Shown: positions 1 through 8,793 of the stretch, in pieces
How the letters are laid out: each line of letters starts with the position of its first letter
Numbering within the stretch: position 1 is the stretch's first letter
From: Rhizobium leguminosarum bv. viciae USDA 2370
GTDB lineage: Bacteria; Pseudomonadota; Alphaproteobacteria; Rhizobiales; Rhizobiaceae
DNA length: 64,000 nt
Assembly (NCBI RefSeq): GCF_002008365.1
Contig: NZ_MRDL01000047.1
Coordinates: forward strand, 223,274 to 287,273
Reading direction: 5' to 3'
Notes under the pieces: generated by a model
Told to the model about the DNA's origin: nothing
The model's database searches: none
What the model saw: only the letters and a program-made list of their open reading frames with translations
Position numbers and translations under genes: made by a program

Positions 1-1124
1 ATGGCGGTGAAGCCGCCATTTGCGCGGGCAACGGTGACGGCCGTCAGATGCGATTTGCCGTCCTTGGCGACGAAGGCGAAGAAACCCTCCGGACCAGGGC
101 TGACGGCAACCGTCGGCACCACCACCTGCTGTTCGTCATTGTTGAAATGCACGACGATGTTGACCGACTGGCCTGGCCAGAGCGCGCCGGAGGCATTCTC
201 GAATTTCGCCTTGGCGAGGATCGTGCCCGAGGCCGTATCGACCGTGTTGTCGTAGAAGCTGATTTCGCCCTTTCGCACTTGCCCCTTTGTGGAATTGGGG
301 GAGGTGCTGACCTCGACCGGACCGGCTGCCAAGGCGCTCTTCAGCTCCCTGAGATAGCGTTCCTGCAGGTGGAATTTCACGTAGATCGGATCGTATTTCG
401 CAATAGTGACGATTGCCGCGCCGGCACTGAGGAAAGCGCCCTTGCTGACAGCGATATCGCCGAGCCGGCCGTCGAAGGGAGCGCGGATATCGGTGTGCTC
501 GAGCAAGATCTGATCGGAGGCCAGCGACGCCTTGTCGGCGTCGACCGTGGCTGCAGCGGTATCACGGGCGGCGACCGCCTGGTCGAGGCTCTGCTGGGTG
601 CCGGCCTTCTGATCGAAGAGATCCTGTGCACGCGTTAATGCGGTCTCGGCTTCCGAAAGGGTTGCCGTGTCGCGCACGACCATCGCATTGTCCTTGTCGA
701 CGGTCGCCTTGGCCGTCCGGTCGTCCAGCTTGGCGATCAGGTCACCGGCTTTGACCGTCGCCCCATCCTGCGCATTGATGCTGACGATCAGGCCCTGCTC
801 CTGTGCGGCAATGGTCGTATTGTCATCGGCATCGGCCCAGCCGGACGCCGTCACATCCATAGGCAGCGTCGTCTTTACGGCCGCGACTGTTTTGACGACG
901 GTCGGGCCGCCGCCACCGCGTCTGCGCCCGCCGCCCTGATGTTGCCCGCCATCTTGCCCCTGATCTGCCTGTGCCTGCTGCCCGCCGCCATTGCCGGTTT
1001 CCGGCTGCTTGATGAACTGCGAGAGGTAGGGAATGCGAGAGGCATAAGGGACCCGATTCCCGAATTGCCAGACGCCGACGGCGGCAACGGCGATAACGCT
1101 GATGGTGATCCAAAATTTCTTCAT
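1..1124 (-). CDS. RND/HlyD-family efflux periplasmic adaptor subunit (partial, C-terminus off window)
   Basis: Membrane fusion protein of a tripartite efflux pump, linking an inner-membrane transporter to an outer-membrane channel. About 374 codons are present; the C-terminal part lies beyond base 1. The protein opens with an uncleaved anchor (MKKFWITISVIAVAAVGVW), followed by a Gly/Gln/Arg-rich linker at about residues 45-75. Then come the barrel-sandwich hybrid (QEQGLIVSINAQDGATVKAG), an alpha-hairpin rich in Ala/Asp/Thr and a second lipoyl half (LEHTDIRAPFDGRLGDIAVS). This is the MdtA/AcrA order. The ATG at 1124 is chosen because it gives the anchor at the very N-terminus; no strong ribosome site is visible. 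The transporter gene would be expected downstream, outside the window. Substrate unknown. Confidence 0.88.
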   Translation of the reverse strand, partial: MKKFWITISVIAVAAVGVWQFGNRVPYASRIPYLSQFIKQPETGNGGGQQAQADQGQDGGQHQGGGRRRGGGGPTVVKTVAAVKTTLPMDVTASGWADADDNTTIAAQEQGLIVSINAQDGATVKAGDLIAKLDDRTAKATVDKDNAMVVRDTATLSEAETALTRAQDLFDQKAGTQQSLDQAVAARDTAAATVDADKASLASDQILLEHTDIRAPFDGRLGDIAVSKGAFLSAGAAIVTIAKYDPIYVKFHLQERYLRELKSALAAGPVEVSTSPNSTKGQVRKGEISFYDNTVDTASGTILAKAKFENASGALWPGQSVNIVVHFNNDEQQVVVPTVAVSPGPEGFFAFVAKDGKSHLTAVTVARANGGFTA

Positions 1125-1430
1125 GGGCGATACCGGTCTTTGGGCAAGGTTGCGGGGGGCAAGGTTGCGAATTTATGCCCCGATTGAGCCACTTATATTG
1201 CGGCGCAAAAAAGACATAATTTCCGGGTCGCGATCACTAAGTGGTTATAACGGCTTAAATTTTTGTAATGAATATTCCGTAATATTCAAATTATACTAAT
1301 ATAGTCCCAGTGTAACCCGACGCCGTTTGACGGCGGAGGGCAGGCGGCTCGCGACAAGACGATGTCGATCCGTGCGCCGTCATTTGCCCCCCGCGAAGAA
1401 CACGGAAAAAACTAGAGAAGGCAGGTCGTC
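1125..1430. promoter_or_regulatory. Gene-free divergent region with a perfect inverted repeat
   Basis: This AT-rich stretch separates the divergent efflux adaptor and APH-fold gene. It contains GAATATT-CCGT-AATATTC at 1270-1287, a perfect 7-bp inverted repeat with a 4-nt spacer, typical in size for a dimeric repressor operator. A looser pair, CCACTTA near 1189 and TAAGTGG near 1240, is about 45 bp apart. No regulator gene is adjacent, so the binding protein is unknown. Confidence 0.4.
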
Positions 1431-2309
1431 ATGACCGAGTTGGACGCCAGCGAATTTCGTTCTCTCATCATAAGTGTGTTTCCTGAACTCACGGCCTCCG
1501 TCTTCAAGCTGGCGGCGAAGGGCTGGGATTCGATGGCGGTCGACGTTGACGACACGCTGATCTTCAAGTTTCCTCGCAATCTCGGCGCGGAAAGAGCGCT
1601 TCAGAAGGAAGCCGCCTTGCTCGACATCGTTCGGCCGTCGTTGTCGATGGCGGTTCCAGACATGCGCATTCATGACGGGCCGCCGATCTTCTCCAGCCAT
1701 GCCAAGCTCGACGGCGAACATCTCATCGCCGAAGATTACGATGCGCTTGGCGAAGGCGATCGTCAGCATCTCGCCGAAGATCTCGCCCGCTTTTACGCCG
1801 AGTTGCACGTGCTCGATGCCGATCGCCTGCGCTCGGCCGGTGCCGGCGCGATCCAGCCATGGCAATCGCCGGAGACGGTGCGAACGAGGGCTTTGCCGCT
1901 GCTGCCGCCTGACATCGAGAGCTTTGCCCAGGCCATCATTTCCGATTTCGAAGCCTTGCCGCCCGATCCTTACGGCAGCATCTACGGCTTCTTCGATGGT
2001 CACGGCTGGAACATGGCCTTCGACCATACGCAAAAGCGGCTGAATGGCATTTATGATTTTGGCGATTCAGGCTTTGGCCCGTTGCACCAGGAATTCATCT
2101 ATTCGAACTTCATCTCGCCCGATCTGACCGCCCGCATCGTATCGGCCTATGAAATGCTGACTGGACGCAGGCTCGACCGGCGGCGCATTGCGATCCTGAC
2201 GGGATTCCATCGTCTTTCCGAACTCGCCGAATTTGCGGACGATCCGGCTTACGTCGAACAGATGATCCTAAGTGCGGCGACATGGGCGGCGGCGGCCCGC
2301 GTCGGCTGA
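1431..2309 (+). CDS. APH-fold phosphotransferase family protein
   Basis: A 292-residue protein of the aminoglycoside phosphotransferase/choline kinase fold. The catalytic loop reads FFDGHGWNMAFDH (about residues 187-199), in the place of the usual HGDxxxxN motif, with Asn kept. It is followed by the metal-binding GIYDFGDSGFG (about 204-214). An N-terminal nucleotide lobe (DDTLIFKFPRN) precedes it. ATG at 1431 has GAAGGCAGG upstream. Substrate cannot be inferred; many rhizobial members act on small hydroxylated metabolites and are not resistance enzymes. It stands alone between the divergent efflux gene and the convergent SDR. Confidence 0.8.
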   Translation: MTELDASEFRSLIISVFPELTASVFKLAAKGWDSMAVDVDDTLIFKFPRNLGAERALQKEAALLDIVRPSLSMAVPDMRIHDGPPIFSSHAKLDGEHLIAEDYDALGEGDRQHLAEDLARFYAELHVLDADRLRSAGAGAIQPWQSPETVRTRALPLLPPDIESFAQAIISDFEALPPDPYGSIYGFFDGHGWNMAFDHTQKRLNGIYDFGDSGFGPLHQEFIYSNFISPDLTARIVSAYEMLTGRRLDRRRIAILTGFHRLSELAEFADDPAYVEQMILSAATWAAAARVG

Positions 2310-2319
2310 GAGGGAATGG

Positions 2320-3108
2320 TCAGACGGACCGCGCCGCGCCGCCGTCGCAGCGGATCAGCGAGCCGGTGATGTAGCTTGCCGGCTGGCTGCACAGGAAGGC
2401 AGCGGTTGCGGCAAATTCCTCGACCCTGCCGTAGCGGCCGACCGGAATGCGCGCTTCCTTGTCGGTACGGATCTCCTCGAGGCTCTTGCCAGTCCGCTTT
2501 GCCGCAGCCCCATCGAGATCGTCGAGCCGCGCAGTCAGGATACTGCCCGGCAGGAGCAGGTTGGTGGTGACGCCGAAGCTCGCCACTTCGGAGGCAAGCG
2601 TCTTGCTCCACCCGGCAAGGGCCGGGCGCAGCGTATTCGACAGCGCCAGATTGGCAATCGGTTCGATCACGCCGGATGAGGCAACCGTGAGGATGCGGCC
2701 CCAGCCCTGCGCCTTCATGCCGGGCAGTAGCGCATTGGTGAGCGTGATCACCCGAGCGACCATGGAGAGGAAATAGCTTTCGAGCTTTTCGCCCGTCATG
2801 TCCTCCGTCGTGCCGGGCGTCGGTCCGCCGGTATTGTTGACGAGGATATCCAGCCCGCCGAACTTCTCCTTCACCGCCGTCGTCGTCATCTCGACGAAGC
2901 GTTCGTCCCCGAGATCGGCCCAGATCCAGTCGGCCCGGCCTTTGCCTTCGCTATTGATCGCCTTGCAATTGGCGTCCAGCTGTTCGCCGCTGCGCCCGCA
3001 GAGCAGCACGTTTGCGCCTTCCCGCGCCAGTGCTACGGCGATGCCGAGGCCGAGGCCGCGCGAAGAGGCGAGGACGAGTGCCCGTTTGCCCTTGATGCCG
3101 AGATCCAT
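2320..3108 (-). CDS. Atypical SDR-family oxidoreductase
   Basis: A 262-residue Rossmann-fold short-chain dehydrogenase. The NAD(P) loop is ASSRGLGLGIAVAL near residues 12-25, and VNNTGGP replaces NNAG. The catalytic serine is in VASSGVIEP. At the position of the YxxxK pair the sequence reads SNTLR (LALSNTLRPALAGWSKTLA), so both Tyr and Lys appear substituted, as in a distinct FabG-like subfamily. The C-terminus has the usual GSLIRCDGG. ATG at 3108 is preceded by CGGAGGACAATC, which fixes the start; longer upstream frames lack a site. Activity is uncertain because of the missing residues. Confidence 0.85.
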   Translation of the reverse strand: MDLGIKGKRALVLASSRGLGLGIAVALAREGANVLLCGRSGEQLDANCKAINSEGKGRADWIWADLGDERFVEMTTTAVKEKFGGLDILVNNTGGPTPGTTEDMTGEKLESYFLSMVARVITLTNALLPGMKAQGWGRILTVASSGVIEPIANLALSNTLRPALAGWSKTLASEVASFGVTTNLLLPGSILTARLDDLDGAAAKRTGKSLEEIRTDKEARIPVGRYGRVEEFAATAAFLCSQPASYITGSLIRCDGGAARSV

Positions 3109-3360
3109 GATTGTCCTCCGATATGTCAGAGCGATGTATAAGGCGCAAGCAGCGGAAAAGGAAAGGGAATGTGACCGGTTCGGCAGCGTTTGATAATTGA
3201 CGTTGACGTAAGCGTTATGTAATTCTGCCTTATGAGACGTCATCATTGTGCGAATTGGAAGATTGGCTGTCGTATCCCGGCTCGACAATGCTTTCTCGTT
3301 TTGACAAGAAAGTGCCATGACGGGGATGACGGCCGCGTGCCGCCAAGCGGAGACGAGTGA

Positions 3361-5025
3361 ATGACCGAGACGACTGAGCTGCCCGAACGCGAGAGCATGG
3401 AATTCGACGTGGTGATCGTCGGCGCCGGTCCTGCCGGTCTTGCGGCGGCGATCCGGTTGAAGCAGGTCAATCCGGAGCTGTCGGTCGTCGTGCTGGAGAA
3501 GGGCGCGGAAGTCGGCGCGCATATCCTCTCGGGCGCCGTGGTCGACCCGATCGGCATCGACCGGCTGTTGCCCGGCTGGCGCGACGAGGCCGATCATCCG
3601 TTCAAGACCAAGGTCACATCAGATCACTTCCTGCTGCTCGGTCCGGCCGGCTCTGTTCGCCTGCCGAATGTGCTGATGCCGCCCCTGATGAACAATCACG
3701 GCAACTACATCGTCTCGCTTGGGCTCGTCTGTCGCTGGCTGGCGACCAAGGCCGAAGAACTCGGCGTCGAAATCTATCCGGGTTTTGCAGCAACCGAGGT
3801 GCTCTACAATGACGAGGGTGCCGTCATCGGGGTCGCCACCGGCGACATGGGCATCGAGAAGAACGGCGAACCCGGCCCGAACTATACCCGCGGCATGGAA
3901 CTGCTCGGCAAATATGTGCTGATCGGCGAGGGTGTGCGCGGCTCGCTCGCCAAGCAGCTGATCGCCAAGTTCGATCTGCAGAAAGACCGTGAACCGCAAA
4001 AATTCGGCATCGGCATCAAGGAGCTCTGGCAGGTGAAGTCCGAGAACCACAGGCCGGGCCTGGTGCAGCACTCCTTCGGCTGGCCGCTCGGCATGAAGAC
4101 CGGCGGCGGCTCTTTCCTCTATCACCTGGAAGACAATCTGGTGGCCGTCGGCTTCGTCGTCCACCTCAATTACAAGAACCCCTATCTCTATCCCTTCGAG
4201 GAATTCCAGCGCTTCAAGACCCATCCGGCGATCCGCACCACCTTTGAGGGTGGCAAGCGGCTGTCCTATGGGGCGCGTGCCATCACCGAGGGCGGCTACC
4301 AGTCGGTGCCGAAGCTTTCCTTCCCCGGCGGCGCGCTGATCGGCTGTTCGGCCGGTCTCGTCAACGTGCCGCGGATCAAGGGCAGCCACAATGCGGTGCT
4401 GTCGGGCATGCTGGCCGCCGAGAAGATCGCCGCCGCGATTGTATCAGGCCGCAGTCATGACGAAGTGACCGAGATCGAGACTGAATGGCGCAAGGGCGAC
4501 ATCGGCAAGGATTTGAAGCGGGTGCGCAACGTCAAGCCGCTATGGTCGAAGTTCGGCACCGCACTTGGCGTAGCGCTCGGCGGCTTCGACATGTGGACCA
4601 ACACGCTGTTCGGCCTTTCCGTCTTCGGCACACTGAAACATGGCAAGACCGATGCGCAGTCGCTCGAACCTGCCTCGATGCACAAGCCGATCGCCTATCC
4701 GAAACCCGATGGCGTCTTGACCTTCGACCGGCTGTCCTCGGTGTTCCTGTCGAACACCAATCACGAGGAGGACCAGCCGGTGCATCTGCAGGTCAAGGAC
4801 ATGGCGCTGCAGAAGACTTCGGAACACGACATCTATGCCGGCCCGTCGACGCGCTACTGTCCGGCCGGCGTTTATGAATGGGTGGAAAAGGATGGCAAGG
4901 ACATCTTCGTCATCAACGCCCAGAACTGCGTGCACTGCAAGACCTGCGACATCAAGGACCCCAACCAGAACATCAACTGGGTGCCGCCGCAGGGCGGCGA
5001 GGGGCCGGTCTATCCGAACATGTGA
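3361..5025 (+). CDS. Electron transfer flavoprotein-ubiquinone oxidoreductase
   Basis: Membrane-associated flavoprotein (554 residues, normal family length) that passes electrons from ETF to ubiquinone during fatty-acid, amino-acid and choline-type oxidation. The FAD-binding motif VVIVGAGPAGLAAAIRLKQ is at residues 16-34. A GG-rich second FAD segment (ALIGCSAGLVNVPRIKGSHN) follows. The C-terminal ferredoxin-like domain carries the [4Fe-4S] ligands: one cysteine in YCPAGVY and three in NCVHCKTCDIKDP. GGAGACGAGTGA precedes the ATG. It is divergent from the SDR. No ETF alpha/beta genes are in the window. Confidence 0.95.
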   Translation: MTETTELPERESMEFDVVIVGAGPAGLAAAIRLKQVNPELSVVVLEKGAEVGAHILSGAVVDPIGIDRLLPGWRDEADHPFKTKVTSDHFLLLGPAGSVRLPNVLMPPLMNNHGNYIVSLGLVCRWLATKAEELGVEIYPGFAATEVLYNDEGAVIGVATGDMGIEKNGEPGPNYTRGMELLGKYVLIGEGVRGSLAKQLIAKFDLQKDREPQKFGIGIKELWQVKSENHRPGLVQHSFGWPLGMKTGGGSFLYHLEDNLVAVGFVVHLNYKNPYLYPFEEFQRFKTHPAIRTTFEGGKRLSYGARAITEGGYQSVPKLSFPGGALIGCSAGLVNVPRIKGSHNAVLSGMLAAEKIAAAIVSGRSHDEVTEIETEWRKGDIGKDLKRVRNVKPLWSKFGTALGVALGGFDMWTNTLFGLSVFGTLKHGKTDAQSLEPASMHKPIAYPKPDGVLTFDRLSSVFLSNTNHEEDQPVHLQVKDMALQKTSEHDIYAGPSTRYCPAGVYEWVEKDGKDIFVINAQNCVHCKTCDIKDPNQNINWVPPQGGEGPVYPNM

Positions 5026-5160
5026 GGCGGCTTGTCCTCGCGGCCGACAATTTCACGTGCTGACGCCTTCGTGATCGCCTCCTGCCGGAGGCTGTTAGCC
5101 GTTCGTTAACCATAATTTCCTTAGCTTGCGACATCGTGTTGACGCACTAAGGACACATTC

Positions 5161-5775
5161 ATGACGATCTCCCGCCGGGGCTTCCTGATCGCCCTGCCGC
5201 TTTTCGTGGCCGGCTGCTCTTCGACCGGTCTGAACAGCCAGACCAATTATGCTGCACTTCCGGACGAAAAATTCCCGTTGAAGCAGGTGCCGATCGACAA
5301 GATCAAGCCGGAGCTCCGCCGCCAGGAAGTGGCCTACGAAACCACCCATGCTGCCGGCACCGTGATCGTCGATACACCCGCGCGCCGCGCCTATTACGTC
5401 CTCGGCGGGGGCAGGGCGATGCGTTATGGTGTCGGTGTCGGTCGCGAGGGGCTGGCCTTTGCAGGTAACGCCTATATCGGCCGCAAGGCCGAGTGGCCGA
5501 GCTGGACGCCCACCGAAAACATGCAGCGCCGTGAAGAGCGCTATCGCAAGCTTGCCGGCGGCATGCCGGGCGGCCCGAACAACCCGCTCGGTGCGCGGGC
5601 CATGTATCTCTTTCGCGGCGGCAACGATACCCATTTTCGCATTCATGGCACCAACCAGCCGCAATCGATTGGTCTCGCCATGTCGAGCGGCTGTGTCCGC
5701 ATGATGAACCACGACGTGATCGACCTCTATAGCCGCGTCGAGGTCGGCGCCAGGGTCGTCGTCATCCAGGCCTGA
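5161..5775 (+). CDS. L,D-transpeptidase (YkuD family), lipoprotein
   Basis: Periplasmic peptidoglycan cross-linking or protein-anchoring enzyme, 204 residues. The N-terminus has twin arginines (SRRGFL) and a lipobox LFVAGC, so it is probably lipidated at Cys20. The YkuD catalytic region is RIHGTNQPQSIG followed by SSGCVRM, with the nucleophile about Cys178 and His about 19 residues earlier. Rhizobial genomes carry many such paralogues; a second copy sits inside the tad operon at 22468-23040 and shares the GRKAEWP and NPLGAR segments. Transcription probably ends at the hairpin at 5816-5853. Confidence 0.92.
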   Translation: MTISRRGFLIALPLFVAGCSSTGLNSQTNYAALPDEKFPLKQVPIDKIKPELRRQEVAYETTHAAGTVIVDTPARRAYYVLGGGRAMRYGVGVGREGLAFAGNAYIGRKAEWPSWTPTENMQRREERYRKLAGGMPGGPNNPLGARAMYLFRGGNDTHFRIHGTNQPQSIGLAMSSGCVRMMNHDVIDLYSRVEVGARVVVIQA

Positions 5776-5815
5776 CTTGGCCGTTCGAAGCTCGGTAAGG
5801 ACGCCGTCTCCATTG

Positions 5816-5853
5816 AAAAAGCCGCCGCAGCGATGGCTGCAGGCGGCTTTCAT
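5816..5853. terminator. Bidirectional rho-independent terminator
   Basis: GCCGCCGCAG and CTGCAGGCGGC form a 10-bp stem with one bulge. It is flanked by AAAAA on the left and TTT on the right, between convergent L,D-transpeptidase and EamA genes. Confidence 0.7.
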
Positions 5854-5872
5854 CTGCCGTTGGTGTTGGATT

Positions 5873-6778
5873 TCAGCGGCGCGGTGCCGCAATACCAGTC
5901 GAAAGCGCCACGCCGATGCCGGTGATCACGGCGGCGCTGATTTCCGTCATGCCGATGGCTTCGCCAAGCAGCAAGCCGCCGCCAAGCGTTGCGAGCACCG
6001 GCGTCAGCGCCGTGAAGGCGGCGGCCTGTGTTCCCCCGAGTGTTCTGACGGCGGTGCCGTAGGCGACCATGGCGACGAGGCCGGAAAGAACGCCCTGGCT
6101 CAGCACCTGCAGGCTGATCTCCTGAAGAGGAACCTGTGGCAGCGAGATGCCGAAGATGAGGGCGAGCGCGCCCATGATCAGGAAGGACCAGACGGCGATC
6201 AAGGCGCTCGCCTGCACGGCGGTCAGGCCCGAGCGGCGGAAGGCATGCGTATAGCTTGCCCATAAAACGGCGCCGGCCGGCAACAGCACGAAGCTCGTCC
6301 ATGGCAGCGAGGCGTCCGCAAGGCTGCGCGTGAGCAGGATCAGCACGCCGGCGACGATCGCAACGAGCCCAGCGATGCGGGTGCTGTCGGGTCTTTCGCG
6401 AAACAGCATAATGCCGATCAGCGCCGCGGCAAGCGGCATGGAGCCGCCGAGCAGGATCCCTGAGGAGGCGGCCGGCGTCGAGTGGATTGCCAGCGTCGTC
6501 AGCAGGAAGAAGACGGCGCCGGAGCCTGACACCATGATTGCCAGCAGGTGAAGTGGCAGGGCCTTCGGCAGCAGCCCCGTCTTCAGCCAGACGGGTGAAA
6601 GCACCAGCGCCGGAATTCCGAAGCGGATCAGCCCGATGTCGATCGAGCCGAGCGGCGTTGCTGCGCTGTGGCGGGTGACAAGAAACCATGTCGCCCAGAT
6701 CAGCACGGTAATAGTGCCGCCGGCATAACCCAGTACCTGCGACGGCGACTTGTCGTTCGTGAAAGCAATGGTGGTCAT
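5873..6778 (-). CDS. EamA/DMT-family transporter
   Basis: A 301-residue inner-membrane protein with two EamA repeats, about ten hydrophobic helices (first GTITVLIWATWFLV; last AAVITGIGVAL). The family commonly exports amino acids or other metabolites. It is divergent from an Lrp/AsnC regulator, a frequent pairing in which the regulator senses the exported amino acid. Substrate is unknown. The start at 6778 gives a short cytoplasmic N-terminus before the first helix. Confidence 0.9.
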   Translation of the reverse strand: MTTIAFTNDKSPSQVLGYAGGTITVLIWATWFLVTRHSAATPLGSIDIGLIRFGIPALVLSPVWLKTGLLPKALPLHLLAIMVSGSGAVFFLLTTLAIHSTPAASSGILLGGSMPLAAALIGIMLFRERPDSTRIAGLVAIVAGVLILLTRSLADASLPWTSFVLLPAGAVLWASYTHAFRRSGLTAVQASALIAVWSFLIMGALALIFGISLPQVPLQEISLQVLSQGVLSGLVAMVAYGTAVRTLGGTQAAAFTALTPVLATLGGGLLLGEAIGMTEISAAVITGIGVALSTGIAAPRR

Positions 6779-6922
6779 CGTCCTGTCCTTTCTTTCATCC
6801 GGAGCCTGTCCGGTTGAAGAGAAGACTAGCGCCAGAGGTCAGGGCATGTCCTTGCTATCTCTAGCTCAAAAATCATGCTATGCGCAATCTTCTGCCAATT
6901 AATGCCAACAGGGATCGCGAAA
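6779..6922. promoter_or_regulatory. Divergent control region between exporter and Lrp-type regulator
   Basis: This 144-bp spacer holds both promoters. An AT-rich segment with TCATGCTATGCGCAATCTTC around 6872-6891 is the likely Lrp-type binding area, because such regulators usually bind next to their own start. No exact operator consensus can be assigned by eye. Confidence 0.4.
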
Positions 6923-7396
6923 ATGCCAAATCTCGATAAATTCGATATCGCCATCCTGAAGTGCCTGCAGGAGGATGCGCGGGCCACCAATGTCGAGATC
7001 GCCGAGAAGGTGAACCTTTCGCCGTCGCCCTGCCTGCGCCGCATCCGCAATCTCGAACGCTCCGGGATCATCCGCGGTTACACCGCGGATATCGATCGCA
7101 AGGAGGTCGGTCTCGGCCTCACCGTCTTCGTCGAATTCAAGGTCGTCCAGCACAGCCGCGAAAATTCCGAGGCGCAGCAGAAGGCTCTGCTCGCCATCCC
7201 CGAGATCGTCTCCTGCTTCCTGATTTCAGGCACGGCCGATTTCCTTGCCGAAGTGGTGGTGGAGGATCTCGCCGCCTACGAACGGCTTCTGACCGAAACG
7301 CTGTTGACCTTGCCGAATGTCAGCGACATCCGCTCGAATTTCGCCATCCGCAGCATCAAGACGCACGGGCCGCTGAAACTGCCCGAGGGAAAATAA
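6923..7396 (+). CDS. Lrp/AsnC-family transcriptional regulator
   Basis: A 157-residue regulator. The N-terminal winged helix (LDKFDIAILKCLQEDARATN, then VNLSPSPCLRRIRNLERSGI) is followed by the RAM ligand-binding domain with the expected alpha-beta pattern ending in RSNFAIRSIKTHGPLKLP. The ATG at 6923 is preferred over upstream in-frame ATGs (6875, 6902) because GGGA lies about 9 nt before it and the family normally begins just before LDKFD. It probably controls the divergent EamA exporter and itself. Confidence 0.9.
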   Translation: MPNLDKFDIAILKCLQEDARATNVEIAEKVNLSPSPCLRRIRNLERSGIIRGYTADIDRKEVGLGLTVFVEFKVVQHSRENSEAQQKALLAIPEIVSCFLISGTADFLAEVVVEDLAAYERLLTETLLTLPNVSDIRSNFAIRSIKTHGPLKLPEGK

Positions 7397-7408
7397 TTCC
7401 CCTCGGGC
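7381..7408. terminator. Strong hairpin between convergent lrp-type gene and mgtE
   Basis: GCCCGAGGG and CCCTCGGGC form a perfect 9-bp stem with a 10-nt AT-rich loop. It overlaps the last codons of the Lrp-type gene. There is no clear T-tract, so termination is plausible but not certain. Confidence 0.45.
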
Positions 7409-7419
7409 ATGCTTGCAGG

Positions 7420-8793
7420 TTAGAGCAGCGTCCCGCTGAGGATGAGCAGCGCCACGGAGAAGTAGATGACGAGCCCGGTGACATCGACCAGCGTGGCGAC
7501 GAAGGGGGCCGAGGCGCTGGCCGGATCGAGCCGGAGCTTCTGCAGCAAGAAGGGCAGCATCGAGCCGCAGATCGAGCCGAAGGTGACGATCCCGATCAGG
7601 GCGGCAAACACCGTGACGGCGACCATCTGCCAGTGCGGGCCGTAATCGTAGAGCCCGGCCGACTGCCAGAAGACGATGCGGACGAAGCCGACGAGGCCGA
7701 GGATCGCGCCGAGCACGACGCCCGTCGGCAGTTCGCGCAAAAGCACCTTCCACCAGTCCGAAAGCTTCAGCTCGCCGAGCGCCAGCGCCCGGATGATCAG
7801 CGAGGTTGCCTGTGAACCGGAATTGCCGCCCGAGCTCATGATCAGTGGGATGAACAACGTCAGCACCACGGCCTTTTCCAGCTCGCCTTCGAAATGCTGC
7901 ATGGCGCTTGCCGTCAGCATCTCGCCGAGGAACAGGGCTGCGAGCCAGCCGGCGCGCTTGCGGATCATGCCAGCGAAGCTGATCTTCATGTAGGGCTGGC
8001 CGAGCGCCTCCATGCCGCCGAACCTCTGGGCTGCTTCCGTCGTGTCCGATATCATCGTGTCGATCACGTCGTCGACGGTGACGATGCCGAGCATCTGCCC
8101 ATGTTCGTCGGTGACCGGCAGGGCGAGCAGGTCGTGCTTGCGGATCAGCCGGGCGACATCCTCCTGCTTCATCAGCGGATCCGCCGAAACCGGCGCGCCC
8201 TTCTGTGCCACCGAGAGGATCGAAGCGTCCGGCTCGCCGGTGATGAGGCGACGCAGCGTCACCACATGCAGCAGCGCATGGCTGACCTCGTCCAGCACAT
8301 AGATGGCGTAGACGGTCTCGCGCGAGCGTTCGACCTGGCGAACATGGTCGAGTGTGCGGGCGACGGTCCAGCTATCAGGCACGCTGACGAACTCCGTCGT
8401 CATGATGCCGCCGGCCGTGCGCGGCGGATAGCCCATCAGGTGCTGGATCGCGATGCGCACCGGTTCGTCGAGGCTGGAGAACAGCCGGGCGCGAGTCTCG
8501 CCGTCGAGTTCAAGCAGCACGTCGGCGACGCGGTCGTTGGACATGCCGTGCAGCAGCCGTGCGGCGTCCTCGGCGCTGATCAGCGCAAGAATCTGTGGGG
8601 CGTTGCGAAGCTCCGGCCGGTCGAGAATGTTGACCGCATAGTCGAGCGGCATGCCGCATAGAACACGCCCGGCGTCCTGGACGCTCAGCGCGTTCAACGC
8701 TTCGACGCGTTCGGCGATCGTTGCGCCGCGGCTGTTGTTGATGAAGGCACGGGCGGCATGGCCTGCCCGAAGAGGGAAGCGATTGATATTCAT
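7420..8793 (-). CDS. mgtE: Magnesium transporter MgtE
   Basis: A 457-residue Mg2+ channel/transporter of the SLC41-related family. It has a cytosolic superhelical N-domain of MgtE repeats (residues about 25-130) and a CBS pair (about 135-265; YPPRTAGGIMTTEFVSVPDS, then LALPVTDEHGQMLGIVTVDD). A five-helix membrane domain follows (about 290-457). The signatures PLIMSSGGNSGSQATSLIIR and VDVTGLVIYF are present; the latter carries the pore Asp of the last helix. In the family the N and CBS domains gate the pore by binding Mg2+. A long structured leader precedes it (8794-8996). Confidence 0.95.
   Translation of the reverse strand: MNINRFPLRAGHAARAFINNSRGATIAERVEALNALSVQDAGRVLCGMPLDYAVNILDRPELRNAPQILALISAEDAARLLHGMSNDRVADVLLELDGETRARLFSSLDEPVRIAIQHLMGYPPRTAGGIMTTEFVSVPDSWTVARTLDHVRQVERSRETVYAIYVLDEVSHALLHVVTLRRLITGEPDASILSVAQKGAPVSADPLMKQEDVARLIRKHDLLALPVTDEHGQMLGIVTVDDVIDTMISDTTEAAQRFGGMEALGQPYMKISFAGMIRKRAGWLAALFLGEMLTASAMQHFEGELEKAVVLTLFIPLIMSSGGNSGSQATSLIIRALALGELKLSDWWKVLLRELPTGVVLGAILGLVGFVRIVFWQSAGLYDYGPHWQMVAVTVFAALIGIVTFGSICGSMLPFLLQKLRLDPASASAPFVATLVDVTGLVIYFSVALLILSGTLL

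Noticed and set aside
5777..6265. 162-codon plus-strand frame after the L,D-transpeptidase
   Set aside because: It runs through a terminator and lies antisense to the EamA gene.
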